A stretch of DNA of 64,000 nucleotides, from positions 868,001-932,000 of the forward strand of contig NZ_JAPEMU010000001.1 in NCBI RefSeq assembly GCF_026342405.1, written 5' to 3'. The DNA comes from Kitasatospora sp. NBC_00240 (GTDB lineage Bacteria > Actinomycetota > Actinomycetes > Streptomycetales > Streptomycetaceae). The notes under the pieces were generated by a model, which saw only the letters and a program-made list of their open reading frames with translations, searched no databases and had not been told where the DNA came from. Shown here one piece after another: positions 27,205-35,499 of the stretch. How positions within the stretch are numbered: the first letter of the stretch is position 1; every line of letters starts with the position of its first letter. Made by a program: the position numbers and the translations under genes.

Positions 27205-27388
27205 TCCGCCGCGCGTGGCCGACGGCCGACCAGACGAGGGGTTGTCCACCGAGCCCGGCTCCGCGTTCTGGCGCAGCAGGCGGGCGTTGGTGGCCAGGTC
27301 GATGCCGTTGGCCGCATTCCCGGGCCGACAGAGCGTCGTCTGCGTGGCACTCCCCCGCCCCGCGGCCTGGGCGCGGACGGCAGTCGGG

Positions 27389-27838
27389 TCAGGTCGGAAG
27401 CGCGATCTCCGCCGTGACCTGGGTGCCGCTTGCGGTCGAGAGGACCTCGCAGGTGACCGCGAAGGCGTCCACGAGGTCCAGGCCCCGGCCACCGCACGCC
27501 TCGTCGTCCGCCGGACGCGGGTCCCGGGGCCGCCACAGTCCGTAGTCCCGGACGCGTATCGTCAGCCGGCCTTCGGCTGTGGCCATCACGAGAGCGACGT
27601 CGGCGCTGCCGCTGTGCCGTACGGCGTTGGTGACCAGCTCCGTCACGACGAGAGTGACGGCCTCCTCGACGGCTTCCGGGAGGCACCAGAGCCTGATCAG
27701 CCGACTGGCGAACCGTCGAAGCACGGGAACGGACGCCGCCACCGCGGACAGGACACATCCGGCGCTCTCGGTCCGCGGCCTCGACCAAGCCTCAGATGCC
27801 GTTCGGGCAGGAGGGGTGGTCTTCTCGGCACTGATCAT
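27389..27838 (-). CDS. ATP-binding regulator of the RsbW/SpoIIAB (HATPase) type
   Basis: 149 residues from the ATG at 27838, chosen for AGGAG 6 nt upstream. A GHKL ATPase fold with the N-box VVTELVTNAVRHSGS, the G1 region VRDYGLWRP and GGRGLDLVDAFA. These stand-alone domains are anti-sigma kinases or their relatives and are very numerous in streptomycetes, often next to DNA-binding partners. No anti-anti-sigma factor or sigma factor is adjacent, so the target is unknown. Confidence 0.85.
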   Translation of the reverse strand: MISAEKTTPPARTASEAWSRPRTESAGCVLSAVAASVPVLRRFASRLIRLWCLPEAVEEAVTLVVTELVTNAVRHSGSADVALVMATAEGRLTIRVRDYGLWRPRDPRPADDEACGGRGLDLVDAFAVTCEVLSTASGTQVTAEIALPT

Positions 27839-28122
27839 GGGGAGCTCCTTCACGCTCCGGCGGCTCACCGGCCGGACTGCGGAAAGCTGAGATGAGCTGG
27901 AGCCGAGCGCACCGGGTGGTGTCACCCCAGGCGCGGTCGAACTCACAGACGACCCCGGCGATGCTGCGGGAGGTGCGAACTCCTCAACAGCGCTGCCGAC
28001 GGGCGAACGAGCACAGAGTCCAGGCTGACGAGCCCGGACCTACCGGAACCGGTAGGCATTCCCTTACGGTAGGCCGACCATCTGATCAAGTCAACGCACT
28101 ACGCCCACATACGCAGTAAATA

Positions 28123-28135
28123 GATCGAATGATCT
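28123..28135. promoter_or_regulatory. Fourth copy of the GATCGAATGAT element
   Basis: GATCGAATGATCT, nearly identical to the elements at 16828, 20747 and 26062, but located away from carbohydrate genes, between an HATPase gene and HATPase-derived pseudogene DNA. It could be functional or a chance match. Confidence 0.3.
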
Positions 28136-28139
28136 AATC

Positions 28140-28351
28140 TGATCTACCGAACAGCATGCGACGGGCCGGGCGTGCGGACACTCGGGCCGGAGTCCAGCCG
28201 TCCCCGCCCTCGGCGAAGCGTCCGAAGGCGGGGACCGGCGGGCCACACGTGGCCCCGACTGCGTCAGACCAGGAGGCACCAGACGGTCTTGGCGCGCGGT
28301 GAGGGTCAGGTCCGGACGGGAAGCACCCGTCACGAAGGGCCGGGGTTGCGC
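28140..28351 (-). pseudogene. Truncated HATPase-type regulator remnant
   Basis: From ATG 28351 the first residues (MTTTAAQPRPFVTGAS) match the N-terminus of the intact ATPase at 34336 (MTTQAVQPPSFVASSS). The 5' leader also matches closely. The frame then breaks: WCLL followed by a stop in another frame corresponds to the RLWCLPEAVEEA segment of the homologs. The ATPase core is gone. Confidence 0.55.
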
Positions 28352-28494
28352 GGCTGTTGTGGTCATCGGGGGCTCCCGGCAGTCGAAGGAATCGGGTGAT
28401 ATCTCCACATTCCTCGACCCGAACCGTGCGCACAGCCGTAGTACTACCTGTTCCCGCCCGTACCCCCGGAACCGCGGCGCCGACACCGCCGCAC

Positions 28495-29382
28495 TCAGGT
28501 GTCCACGCGCCCGGCGACCCAGGCGACGACCTGCGTGCGGGAGGTGAACCCGAGCTTGACGAGGATCTTCTGGACGTGCCCCTCGGCAGTGCGCTGGGAG
28601 ATGACCAGCGCTGCGGCGATCTCCTTGTTCGACATCCCCTCCGCGACCAGCGTGGCCACATCCCACTCGCGGCTGCTCAGCAGCTCCCTGCCAGGTGCGA
28701 CCGACTCGGCCGGCCCTGTGGGCTCGGTCGGCTCGGCCGGTGTCCGCACATCGTCACCGCCGGTCGTGTCGAGCGCGTAGTCGACCGCCCGGTCGACGCC
28801 GAAGTCGCGCCCGCGGGCCATGGCGGCCTCGAACGCGACCTCGCCCAGGGCTTTGCGAGCCATCGCCCCGAAGAGCTTCGTCGTGCTGTCGTAGAAGGTG
28901 ATGGCCCTCAGCAGTGTCGCCTTCTCGCCCAGCCGCTCGGTGACACCGAGAAGTACGGCGCCCCGCTCGTTCTCACCGATGACGACGCTCGCCCCCGCCA
29001 TCAGCAAGGTCGCCAGCCCGGTGCCCGTGAGATCGCTGAAGGACTGCGCGATCCGGAGGACTTCACGACCGCAATCGGTCGCTGCGGTCGGATCGAGGCG
29101 GCCGAGTTCGGCGAAGCCGAGTGCGATGAGCGCCCAGGAGAGGTACCACTGATCACCGTGCTTCATGCAGTGGCTCCGTGCATCCCTCCCGGCTGAGGCC
29201 GCTTGGTCGAACTCTCCGATCTGGTCTCTGGCCAAGGCCAGCAGGACGCGGACTGCAGCAGAGGAATAGAATCCACGGAAATGCCCGGCGCATTGTTCCG
29301 CTGACAGTGGTCCACATAGCCGACCGAACCGCCGCTTTCCACGGAATGTCTCGTGGTGACGGTGGTCACAAGGGTCGGTCAC
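28495..29382 (-). pseudogene. C-terminal fragment of a LuxR-family (LAL-type) regulator
   Basis: 295 codons are open, but only the late TPR-like helices and the LuxR HTH are present. From GFYSSAAVRVLLALARDQIG through DQWYLSWALIALGFAELG the helices match the second half of large LAL regulators. ALGEVAFEAAMARGRDF then leads to the HTH (LSSREWDVATLVAEGMSNKE, TAEGHVQKILVKLGFTSRTQ). The ATPase domain expected upstream is missing here and appears in pieces at 30190-30697, beyond an intervening GNAT gene. It may still be translated, but as a regulator it lacks its ligand/ATP module. Confidence 0.75.
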
Positions 29383-29508
29383 ACGAAGGCCTTCGACTTC
29401 GCCGTCCGCACCCTGGAGGTATCCGAGGCTTCACTCTCCGAGTCCGTACCTGACGACGTCACCCGCGTCAGGACGCCGCGACCGTCAGAGCCGTCCGGCC
29501 GGCCGGGT

Positions 29509-30093
29509 TCAAACATCCCGGACGCGCGCATGCAGATGCATGTCGTGCCGACCATCGTCATGCACCCCGGCGCTGCGCTTGGTCCCCTCCAGCACATAGC
29601 CGGACTTTGTGGCGACCCTGCAGGAGGCGTGGTTTCGCGTCGAGTGGTCCAGGCACAGGCGGGGAAAACCGATCTCATTCATGGCCCAGACGCTGAGCGC
29701 TGAAAGGGCGCGTGGGGCGACACCGGCTCCGCGGGCTGCCGGGAGGACCCAGTAGCCGATGTCGGCGATGCCTTCGTCGAAGTTCACGTTGCCCAGCTTG
29801 ATGCGGCCGAGCACTTCACCACCGTCACGGGTAACCGCCCAGTGGCCGCCCTTCTCCTGTTCCCAGTCCTGGCGATAGCGGTCGAACCATTCCCGGACAC
29901 GGGTCTCGGACCACGGGCGGCGTGTGTGCCACCGGCGGATGTCTTCATCCTGGTATGCGAACAGGAATGCCGCTGCGTCAGCCGGTTCCCAAGGACGCAG
30001 CAACAGACCCTGCGCGGCGGGCAGGACGGGTTGAGGGGAGCCGGCGAGCGAACCGGGCAGAATGACGGGAGGCGTCGACAGATCGCGAGTCAC
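29509..30093 (-). CDS. GNAT family N-acetyltransferase (RimJ/RimL-like)
   Basis: 194 residues. LLLRPWEPADAAAFLFAYQD starts the GNAT fold, YWVLPAARGAGVAPRALSAL is the acetyl-CoA-binding motif A, and NEIGFPRLCLDHSTRNHASC then AGVAPRAL-type spacing leads to the last strands. RimJ/RimL-like enzymes acetylate N-termini of ribosomal proteins, antibiotics or small amines. It lies between two halves of a broken LuxR-type gene, so it probably arrived by insertion. The initiation site is not well supported. Confidence 0.8.
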   Translation of the reverse strand: MTRDLSTPPVILPGSLAGSPQPVLPAAQGLLLRPWEPADAAAFLFAYQDEDIRRWHTRRPWSETRVREWFDRYRQDWEQEKGGHWAVTRDGGEVLGRIKLGNVNFDEGIADIGYWVLPAARGAGVAPRALSALSVWAMNEIGFPRLCLDHSTRNHASCRVATKSGYVLEGTKRSAGVHDDGRHDMHLHARVRDV

Positions 30094-30189
30094 GAGCCAT
30101 GATCACCCGATGGCCACCACAGCTGTCAAGGTCCCACACGCAGCTCATCGCGAGGCTCCCTGGGGACCCACCAAACTCGCCCCTTCCTG

Positions 30190-30697
30190 TCACTCCCTTT
30201 CGAACAGGCAGACTTGAAGGGGAATCAAGTGCTCACGGCGTAGCAGCCGCGACCACGACAACTGGTCGGGCCCCTGCCACTGCGCCGGCATCCCCTCGGC
30301 CAGTTGCAGGTACCGGTCACGGTGGCGCCGGACCAGTTCCTTCTCCCGGCCCGCTTCATGCATCCGGGCACGCCCGTACCGGGCCAGAGTCTCCAGAAAC
30401 CGGACCTGCACCTCCCCGGGCTCCTCCTCGGGAAGGTGCAGGACATACTCGCCCGTGACCCCCCGGCTGGCGGCCGCTCGTCGCCAGTGCCCGCACCGCA
30501 CACCGTCCCGCCAAGGCCCGGCGCAGTTCTGCGGAGACCCGCAGTGCCGGCCGCGTCCTGCCGATGCCGCCGACTCCCGTCGGCTTCACCTCTCGGGCCC
30601 CTGACGGGGCAGCCTTGACGGCGCCGACCTCGTGTCGCCGTCCCACGAAGCTTGTCGACTCGACCGGCAGGTCGGCATCACCCCGGCGTGTCCGCAC
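30190..30697 (-). pseudogene. N-terminal pieces of the LAL/LuxR regulator (NB-ARC-type ATPase), frameshifted and deleted
   Basis: Two frames hold pieces of the same domain type. At about 30470-30697 the segment DLPVESTSFVGRRHEV followed by TGVGGIGRTR is the start and P-loop of a LAL ATPase, with Arg replacing the invariant Lys. At 30190-30440, in another frame, RFLETLARYGRARMHEAGRE and HRDRYLQLAEGMPAQWQGPD match the winged-helix end of the ATPase domain. The middle is missing. The orientation and order are those expected for the front half of the gene whose end is at 28495-29382. Confidence 0.7.
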
Positions 30698-30721
30698 GGG
30701 AGCAGCAATACCTGCACGTAA

Positions 30722-30880
30722 GACCGACCGGCAATTGGGGGGGTGGGTGAAGGAGCGGTGTTCGGGCCGAGTCTGGCAAGGCGGAGGAGGGAGCAGCAGC
30801 GGAGCTGCGGCGACTGACGACAACGCAGTCCAGGCGACAGCCCGGGCGCCGCGACGCCGCCCCCCAATTGCCGGTCGGTC
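30722..30880. mobile_element. 159-bp MITE with IS5-family-type terminal inverted repeats
   Basis: Perfect 21-bp terminal inverted repeats beginning GACCGACCGGCAATTGGGGG, with TAA on both sides (30719-30721 and 30881-30883) as a 3-bp target duplication. The first 13 bp of the repeats are identical to those of the complete IS at 32469-33451. The interior codes for nothing. It is therefore a non-autonomous element that the IS transposase could move. It lies about 20 bp upstream of the LAL pseudogene start. Confidence 0.85.
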
Positions 30881-30883
30881 TAA

Positions 30884-32465
30884 GCTTGAGTTTTAACCTT
30901 CCGTGATCGCCTGATGCCCGATCTGTTCACCCACATGGGGATTCGCCGGAAATGGCGACGACCTCTGGTTCACGCTGTGTGATGTCGAGTCTCACAACGG
31001 GTCGGAGGTCGTCGGTGTCCAGTGTGGTCCATGCGGCTGTGCAGATGTCGGGTTTGGTCGAACTGTCCTCCTTTCGGATGGAGTTGTTCGGTGCGTTGCC
31101 GCGCCGCGCGGACGCGTTGTTCGAGCTGGTGGACGCGGTGCTGTGTGCGGACGGGCCGGTGGTGTCGCTGCCGGAGTTGAGCCTGGAGTCGGTGCACCGG
31201 CGCGGCCACGGGGCGATGTACGACGCTCTGGCGAACGGCCGGATCGATGTCGGACGACTGCGGCTGGCTCTGGCCGCGCTTGAGTTGCCGCGCGGGGCGG
31301 ATCGGCAACTGTCGATCGCGGTGGACGTGACGCCCTGGCCGAGGCCTGACGCGGAGTGCTCGCCGGCCCGCCTGCACTGCTACCGGCCGTGCCGGTGCGA
31401 CGGCGTCCGGCAGACGATTCCAGGCTGGCCGTACCAGGTCGCCGCCGCGCTGGGCGGCGGCCGCTCGTCCTGGACCGGGGTGCTCGACGCGGTCCGTATC
31501 GGGCCTGGCGACGATCCTACGGCGGTCACCGCCGCCCAGATCCGCGACCTGCTGGAACGGCTTCGTGAGGCCGGGCAGTGGCGCGACGGCGACCCCGAGG
31601 TGCTGTTCGTCCTGGACTCCGGCTACGACATCGTGCGCCTGACCTGGTTGCTGCGCGAGGAGCCGGTGCGGCTGCTCGGCCGGATCCGCTCCGATCGCGT
31701 GATGCACCACCCGGCCGGCCGCCGCAAGGGACCGTGGCCCGGCCGGCAGCCCCGCCACGGGGAGGAGTTCCGCCTCGCCCACTCGGCCACGCATCCGGAT
31801 CCGGTCCAGGAGTCGGCCACCCGCCATGACCGGTTCGGCGCCGTGACCGCCCGCTGCTGGGGGCGCCTGCACCCGAAGCTGGAACGCCGCCAGGGCGGCT
31901 GGACCGGCCACGAGGGCGAACTTCCCATCGTCGAAGGCACGTTGGTTCACCTGGTGGTCGAGCACCTGCCAGGCAACCGGGACCCGAAACCGTTGTGGCT
32001 GTGGCATTCGGTCCCCGACGCGACTGCCCACGATGTCGACCGGCTGTGGCGTATCTTCCTGCGGCGATTCGACCTCGAGCACACGTTCCGCTTCCTCAAG
32101 CAGACTCTCGGCCTCACCCGGCCCCGCCTCCGCCACCCCGAACAGGCCGACCGGTGGGCCTGGCTCCTCGTGGCCGCCCACACGCAACTCCGCCTCGCCC
32201 GTCCCCTCGCCGAGGACCTCCGCCGCCCCTGGGAGAAACCCCTCGACCCCGGCCGCCTCACCCCGGCCAGGGTCCGCCGCGGCTATCACCGGATCCGCCG
32301 GATTGTCGGCACTCCCGCGAACCCGCCGAAAGCCACCCGCCCCGGCCCAGGCCGCCCCACCGGCAGCACCTCAGCCCCCGCACCCCGCCATCCCGTCGGA
32401 AAAAACCAGAGCAAAAAGGACAACCCCTCGACCGGAACGCCGAGGGGCAACCTTTAAATTCAAGC
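30884..32465. mobile_element. Complete insertion sequence with a DDE transposase
   Basis: Ends read GCTTGAGTTTTAA on the left and, on the right, the complement of GCTTGAATTTAAA, forming imperfect terminal inverted repeats. TAA flanks both ends (30881-30883 and 32466-32468). It carries the single transposase gene at 30952-32457. It abuts the MITE on one side and the IS5-type element on the other. Confidence 0.75.
30952..32457 (+). CDS. DDE transposase (IS701-like group)
   Basis: Up to 501 residues; the true start may be the ATG at 30982 or a later GTG. Conserved blocks of a large streptomycete transposase family are intact: LCADGPVVSLPELSLESVHR near the N-terminus, QLSIAVDVTPWPRPDAECSP (first catalytic Asp), VLFVLDSGYDIVRLTWLL (second Asp) and FDLEHTFRFLKQTLGLTRPR (Glu). 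A basic, Pro-rich tail follows. Nothing suggests inactivation. Family naming is by recall and could be refined. Confidence 0.88.
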   Translation: MATTSGSRCVMSSLTTGRRSSVSSVVHAAVQMSGLVELSSFRMELFGALPRRADALFELVDAVLCADGPVVSLPELSLESVHRRGHGAMYDALANGRIDVGRLRLALAALELPRGADRQLSIAVDVTPWPRPDAECSPARLHCYRPCRCDGVRQTIPGWPYQVAAALGGGRSSWTGVLDAVRIGPGDDPTAVTAAQIRDLLERLREAGQWRDGDPEVLFVLDSGYDIVRLTWLLREEPVRLLGRIRSDRVMHHPAGRRKGPWPGRQPRHGEEFRLAHSATHPDPVQESATRHDRFGAVTARCWGRLHPKLERRQGGWTGHEGELPIVEGTLVHLVVEHLPGNRDPKPLWLWHSVPDATAHDVDRLWRIFLRRFDLEHTFRFLKQTLGLTRPRLRHPEQADRWAWLLVAAHTQLRLARPLAEDLRRPWEKPLDPGRLTPARVRRGYHRIRRIVGTPANPPKATRPGPGRPTGSTSAPAPRHPVGKNQSKKDNPSTGTPRGNL

Positions 32466-32468
32466 TAA

Positions 32469-33451
32469 GACCGACCGGCAATAGGCAGTCGCTGTCGCAC
32501 GTAAGGCGGGGTGGATGCAGTACGGGCACGGGTCCACGTGATCATGGAGTTCTCTACGCTCAGTGATCACGAAGGACGGCCGTGCCCGCGCTGCCATCTT
32601 GCCTGCTCGAACCCCTCTGGGACCAGTTCGCTGCACTCTTGCCTGCCCGGGAAGCGTTCGTCGCGAACCATCCGCTGGGCTGCCACCGCCGCCGGATCGC
32701 TGACCGGACGGTCTTCGAGCACATCGTGCTCGCGCTGGTCCACGGCTCCGGCTACGAGCGCGTCTCCACCCCTGGATGCTCCGACCGCACGATCAGGCGG
32801 CGTGTCAAAGAGTGGGCCGAGCAAGGGATTTCCGAATCTGTGCACGCTCTCGCGCTCGAGGCCTACGACCGGATGATCGGCCTCGGTCTGGGCGAGATCT
32901 CGGTGGATGGCTGTATCACCAAGGCCCCGTCCGGCGGTGACAAGGCCGGGCGCTCGCCGGTCGACCGGGGCAAGCAGGGTCTGAAGCGCTCCGTCGCCAC
33001 CGACGCCTGCGGCGTCCCGCTCGGGATCGTCTCCGACGGGGCCAACCGGCACGACTCGCCCCTGCTCGGCCCGACCCTGGACGCCGCCAAGGACCAGGTC
33101 GGCGCGCTGCCGGAAGCCGTCAACGTCAACCTCGACCGCGGCTACGACAGCGCCAAGTCCCGTTCGCTGATAGCCCAGTTGGGCTTCACCGCGGAGATCG
33201 CCCGCAAGGGCGTGCCCGCCCCGATCCAGGCCGGCAAGCGCTGGGTGGTCGAGCGCACGCACTCGTGGATGAACGACTACGGCAAGCTCCGGCGCTGCAC
33301 CGAGAGGAGCGGCAGCGTCGTGGACTTCTACCTCTACCTCGCCGCCGCCCTCGTCACGCTCCGCATGCTGATCCGCCGGGCAACGAGCCGCTACCGCTGG
33401 GACGGCCGGCCCACCACCCGACGCCTCAAGTGATCCATTTGCCGGTCGGTC
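32469..33451. mobile_element. Complete IS5-family insertion sequence (983 bp)
   Basis: Terminal inverted repeats start GACCGACCGGCAA at both ends, with TAA duplicated on each side (32466-32468 and 33452-33454), the TNA-type target of one IS5 subgroup. One intact transposase gene spans nearly the whole element. The same 13-bp ends delimit the MITE at 30722-30880. Confidence 0.88.
32582..33433 (+). CDS. IS5 family transposase
   Basis: 283 residues from GTG at 32582 with AAGGA 5 nt upstream. The N-terminal HTH region includes RTVFEHIVLALVHGSGYERV, and the DDE domain has ISVDGCITKAPSGGDKAG (first Asp), LDRGYDSAKSRSLIAQLGF (second Asp) and WVVERTHSWMNDYGKLRRCT (Glu). Full length and without frameshift, so probably active, and the likely enzyme for moving the nearby MITE. 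Confidence 0.92.
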   Translation: MPALPSCLLEPLWDQFAALLPAREAFVANHPLGCHRRRIADRTVFEHIVLALVHGSGYERVSTPGCSDRTIRRRVKEWAEQGISESVHALALEAYDRMIGLGLGEISVDGCITKAPSGGDKAGRSPVDRGKQGLKRSVATDACGVPLGIVSDGANRHDSPLLGPTLDAAKDQVGALPEAVNVNLDRGYDSAKSRSLIAQLGFTAEIARKGVPAPIQAGKRWVVERTHSWMNDYGKLRRCTERSGSVVDFYLYLAAALVTLRMLIRRATSRYRWDGRPTTRRLK

Positions 33452-33486
33452 TAAGCCAGGTCCGTACGTTCGTCAGCGCGCGGGGA

Positions 33487-33870
33487 CTACCGCACGAACA
33501 ACACCTCCGACGCCTGGACCGGCCTACTCAGGCAGGGAAACTCGATGATCCGGCAGTCGGCGGCAGCGATCATGTCGACGAAGTCGGTCGTCGTCATGCC
33601 GTCCGGCACCAGGACGGCCGATCGGGAAACCAGCACAGCCTGGAAGACGCCGGCCTCCACGAGATCCAGCAGAGATGCCAGTGCCGGCGGCGTCTCCCCC
33701 GGAAGCGGTCCCGTGTCCTCGAAGAACGACGGCCCCGGCAGCCCGAGCAGAGCGGCGAACCTGCCCAGCTCGTATCGGTACCAATCGATCTGCGAGGCGC
33801 CGGAGGGATTGCATCGCAGGTAGGCGGCGGCGGGGCGCTCCCCGTGCTGAATCGTGGCTGTGACATCCAT
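33487..33870 (-). CDS. Small protein of a streptomycete family found beside HATPase regulators
   Basis: 127 residues. It resembles a shrunken resolvase-like fold: AAYLRCNPSGASQIDWYRYE, GVFQAVLVSRSAVLVPDGMT and AADCRIIEFPCLSRPVQASE. The catalytic Ser of true resolvases is not seen at the expected place, so recombinase activity is doubtful. It lies 28 nt after the HATPase gene, in the same direction, as such pairs often do in this group. Function unknown. Confidence 0.7.
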   Translation of the reverse strand: MDVTATIQHGERPAAAYLRCNPSGASQIDWYRYELGRFAALLGLPGPSFFEDTGPLPGETPPALASLLDLVEAGVFQAVLVSRSAVLVPDGMTTTDFVDMIAAADCRIIEFPCLSRPVQASEVLFVR

Positions 33871-33898
33871 GGCGTTCTCTCCTGGGGTTCCCGACAGC

Positions 33899-34336
33899 TC
33901 AGTGGGCGAAATGGGCGATGACCCGAGTGCCGGCGGCGGTGGTGGTCCTCGTCCATGCCGTCGCGTATGCGCCGACCAGTTGCAGACCTCGTCCGAACAG
34001 GGCGTCGGCGTCCGCTTCGACGGCGCGGCGGCCGGCGCGAGCCCTCCACCGGCCGGTGTCCCGGACCTCGGCCGTGACGCCGGCGCGGCCCCGGCCGAGG
34101 ACCAGCGTCACCTCCGGGCTCCCGCTGTGCAGCACCACGTTGGTGACCAGCTCGGTGACCACCAGGCAGAGCGCCTCCTCGACCTCGTCGGGCAGCAGCC
34201 AGCGCCGGGCCACATCCCTGGCGAAACTCCGCAGCGCGGTCACGGACTGCGGAACCGCAGCCACTGCGCACACTGCCGGGTCCGACGGGGAGGAGCTCGC
34301 CACGAAGGACGGGGGCTGGACGGCTTGGGTGGTCAT
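33899..34336 (-). CDS. ATP-binding regulator of the RsbW/SpoIIAB (HATPase) type
   Basis: 145 residues from the ATG at 34336 (GGGAG 6 nt upstream). The GHKL fold shows LCLVVTELVTNVVLHSGSPE (N-box), AEVRDTGRWRARAGR and FGRGLQLVGAYA. It is a probable serine kinase or anti-sigma-like partner. It forms a pair with the small protein at 33487-33870. Its leader is homologous to that of the pseudogene at 28351, which shows these loci are related by duplication. Confidence 0.85.
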   Translation of the reverse strand: MTTQAVQPPSFVASSSPSDPAVCAVAAVPQSVTALRSFARDVARRWLLPDEVEEALCLVVTELVTNVVLHSGSPEVTLVLGRGRAGVTAEVRDTGRWRARAGRRAVEADADALFGRGLQLVGAYATAWTRTTTAAGTRVIAHFAH

Positions 34337-34425
34337 CGGGACTCCCAGAGGCAGACAAATCGGGCGATGTCTCAACGTTCGCTCGGCCGAGCGCCTCACA
34401 CAGCCGTAGAACTACCTGTTCCCCG
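34337..34425 (-). promoter_or_regulatory. Conserved leader/promoter region of the HATPase gene
   Basis: Read towards the gene it begins GGAACAGGTAGTTCTACGGC and continues to the ribosome site. The leader of the HATPase pseudogene at 28351-28448 has GGAACAGGTAGTACTACGGC and further matches (ATCRCCCGATT, GGGAG before ATG). Conservation upstream of a start codon, where coding constraint is absent, suggests a promoter or operator. Confidence 0.5.
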
Positions 34426-34451
34426 TGTTCCTCTACCCAGGGGACCGTGCC

Positions 34452-34664
34452 GGCGTCACGCATCGGACGGTGGCGGACGTGCCGGTGGACGGCCGGCAGG
34501 TCGTCGTCCCGGCGAGGCTGCAGCGGCTGGTGTGCCCGGTGCTCGGCTGCTCACGGCAGACGTTCCGCGAGCAGGTTCCCGGCGTCGCGGAGCGCCACCA
34601 GCGCCGCACGCTCCGTCTCGACGACCAGCTCGGATCCGTGGTGAAGGAGTTGTCGGGCCGGGCG
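34452..34664 (+). pseudogene. ISL3-family transposase remnant (N-terminal part)
   Basis: The translation RTVADVPVDGRQVVVPARLQ, then LVCPVLGCSRQTFREQVPGV and ERHQRRT, matches the DNA-binding zinc region of ISL3 transposases. The DDE domain is absent and no inverted repeats can be found. It is a leftover of an older insertion. Confidence 0.65.
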
Positions 34665-35499
34665 GTGCCCGCCTCCGGAGTCCGGGCTGGAGATGTTGCG
34701 GGAGGCGGAGGTGCAGGCGGAGGCGGCCCGGCAGCGGCTGGAGCACACGCGCGGATCGCCCGCGAGGAGGTGGCACCTGTTCGCCGAAGGGCCGACTGCG
34801 GGCCGGGTGGGTGACGAGGCGTCACCAGCGCCGGACGTGGTGGAGCGCGCGGCTGGCCCCTGCGTGAGCGGGTCCTGTTCAGTCCGGCCCGCCCTGGCCC
34901 GGTGGCATCTCCGCTTTCAGCTCGGACCTTGGACCGGCCATTGACCGGTGGATTCGGGCTGAGGGCTCAGCTGGAACGCCTCGCGCAACCATTCGCTGGT
35001 TCGAGCACTGCAGGCCTCACCGGCAAACGCTGCCTCTTGATTGAAGTGGAAGAAGCCAACCCGCAGCTGTTCGTCCCCACCTTGACGACGCCAGCTCAAT
35101 TGGCCGATTGATGTGCTCCATCACCTCTTGACCGGGGCCGGCCACAGCGCGAGCCTTGTGGGCACCGCTCTTCCGAGGCGTCGTCCCCGGCCCACCGAGA
35201 CGGGCCTCCCACTCGCACTTCCTGGAGACTGCCGCCGATCGGCGAAGCCACTTCCCGGCCCTTTCTCGCACATCCCGCGACATCCCCGGCCGTTGGAACG
35301 CGCCAACGAGGCGACCAGAAGGCTCGTGGGAACCAGAAGGCTGATGGATCCGATCCTGGCCGATCGTCGCCGACCCGACTCATCGGCACCCGATCGTGAG
35401 ATTCCCCCGTTCCTCTGCGGGACACCCGAGGACCGAGATCCTTCCAGAGGTGGACATTCCGCAGACTCCGCGAACTCCTTCCCTATATCAACTGAACGG
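34665..35499. other. Gene-free stretch before the DUF3472 gene
   Basis: Only unrelated short open frames. Base composition becomes less GC-rich towards 35500 (TTCCCTATATCAACTG just before the start), which marks the promoter region of the next gene. Nothing else recognisable. Confidence 0.4.

Noticed and set aside
30719-30883. Considered as a simple terminator hairpin
   Set aside because: Arms are 21 bp but separated by more than 100 bp and flanked by TAA duplications, and they match the ends of a nearby IS; a MITE explains this better.
34400-34425. GGAAC near the HATPase leader as a SigR-type ECF promoter
   Set aside because: The GTT expected at the matching distance for the -10 element is not there in either copy, so the sigma factor cannot be named.
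34665-34944. Frame starting MLREAEVQAEAARQRL, suggestive of a coiled coil
   Set aside because: Only a short helical stretch followed by unrelated sequence, without ribosome site; probably leftover DNA next to the ISL3 remnant.
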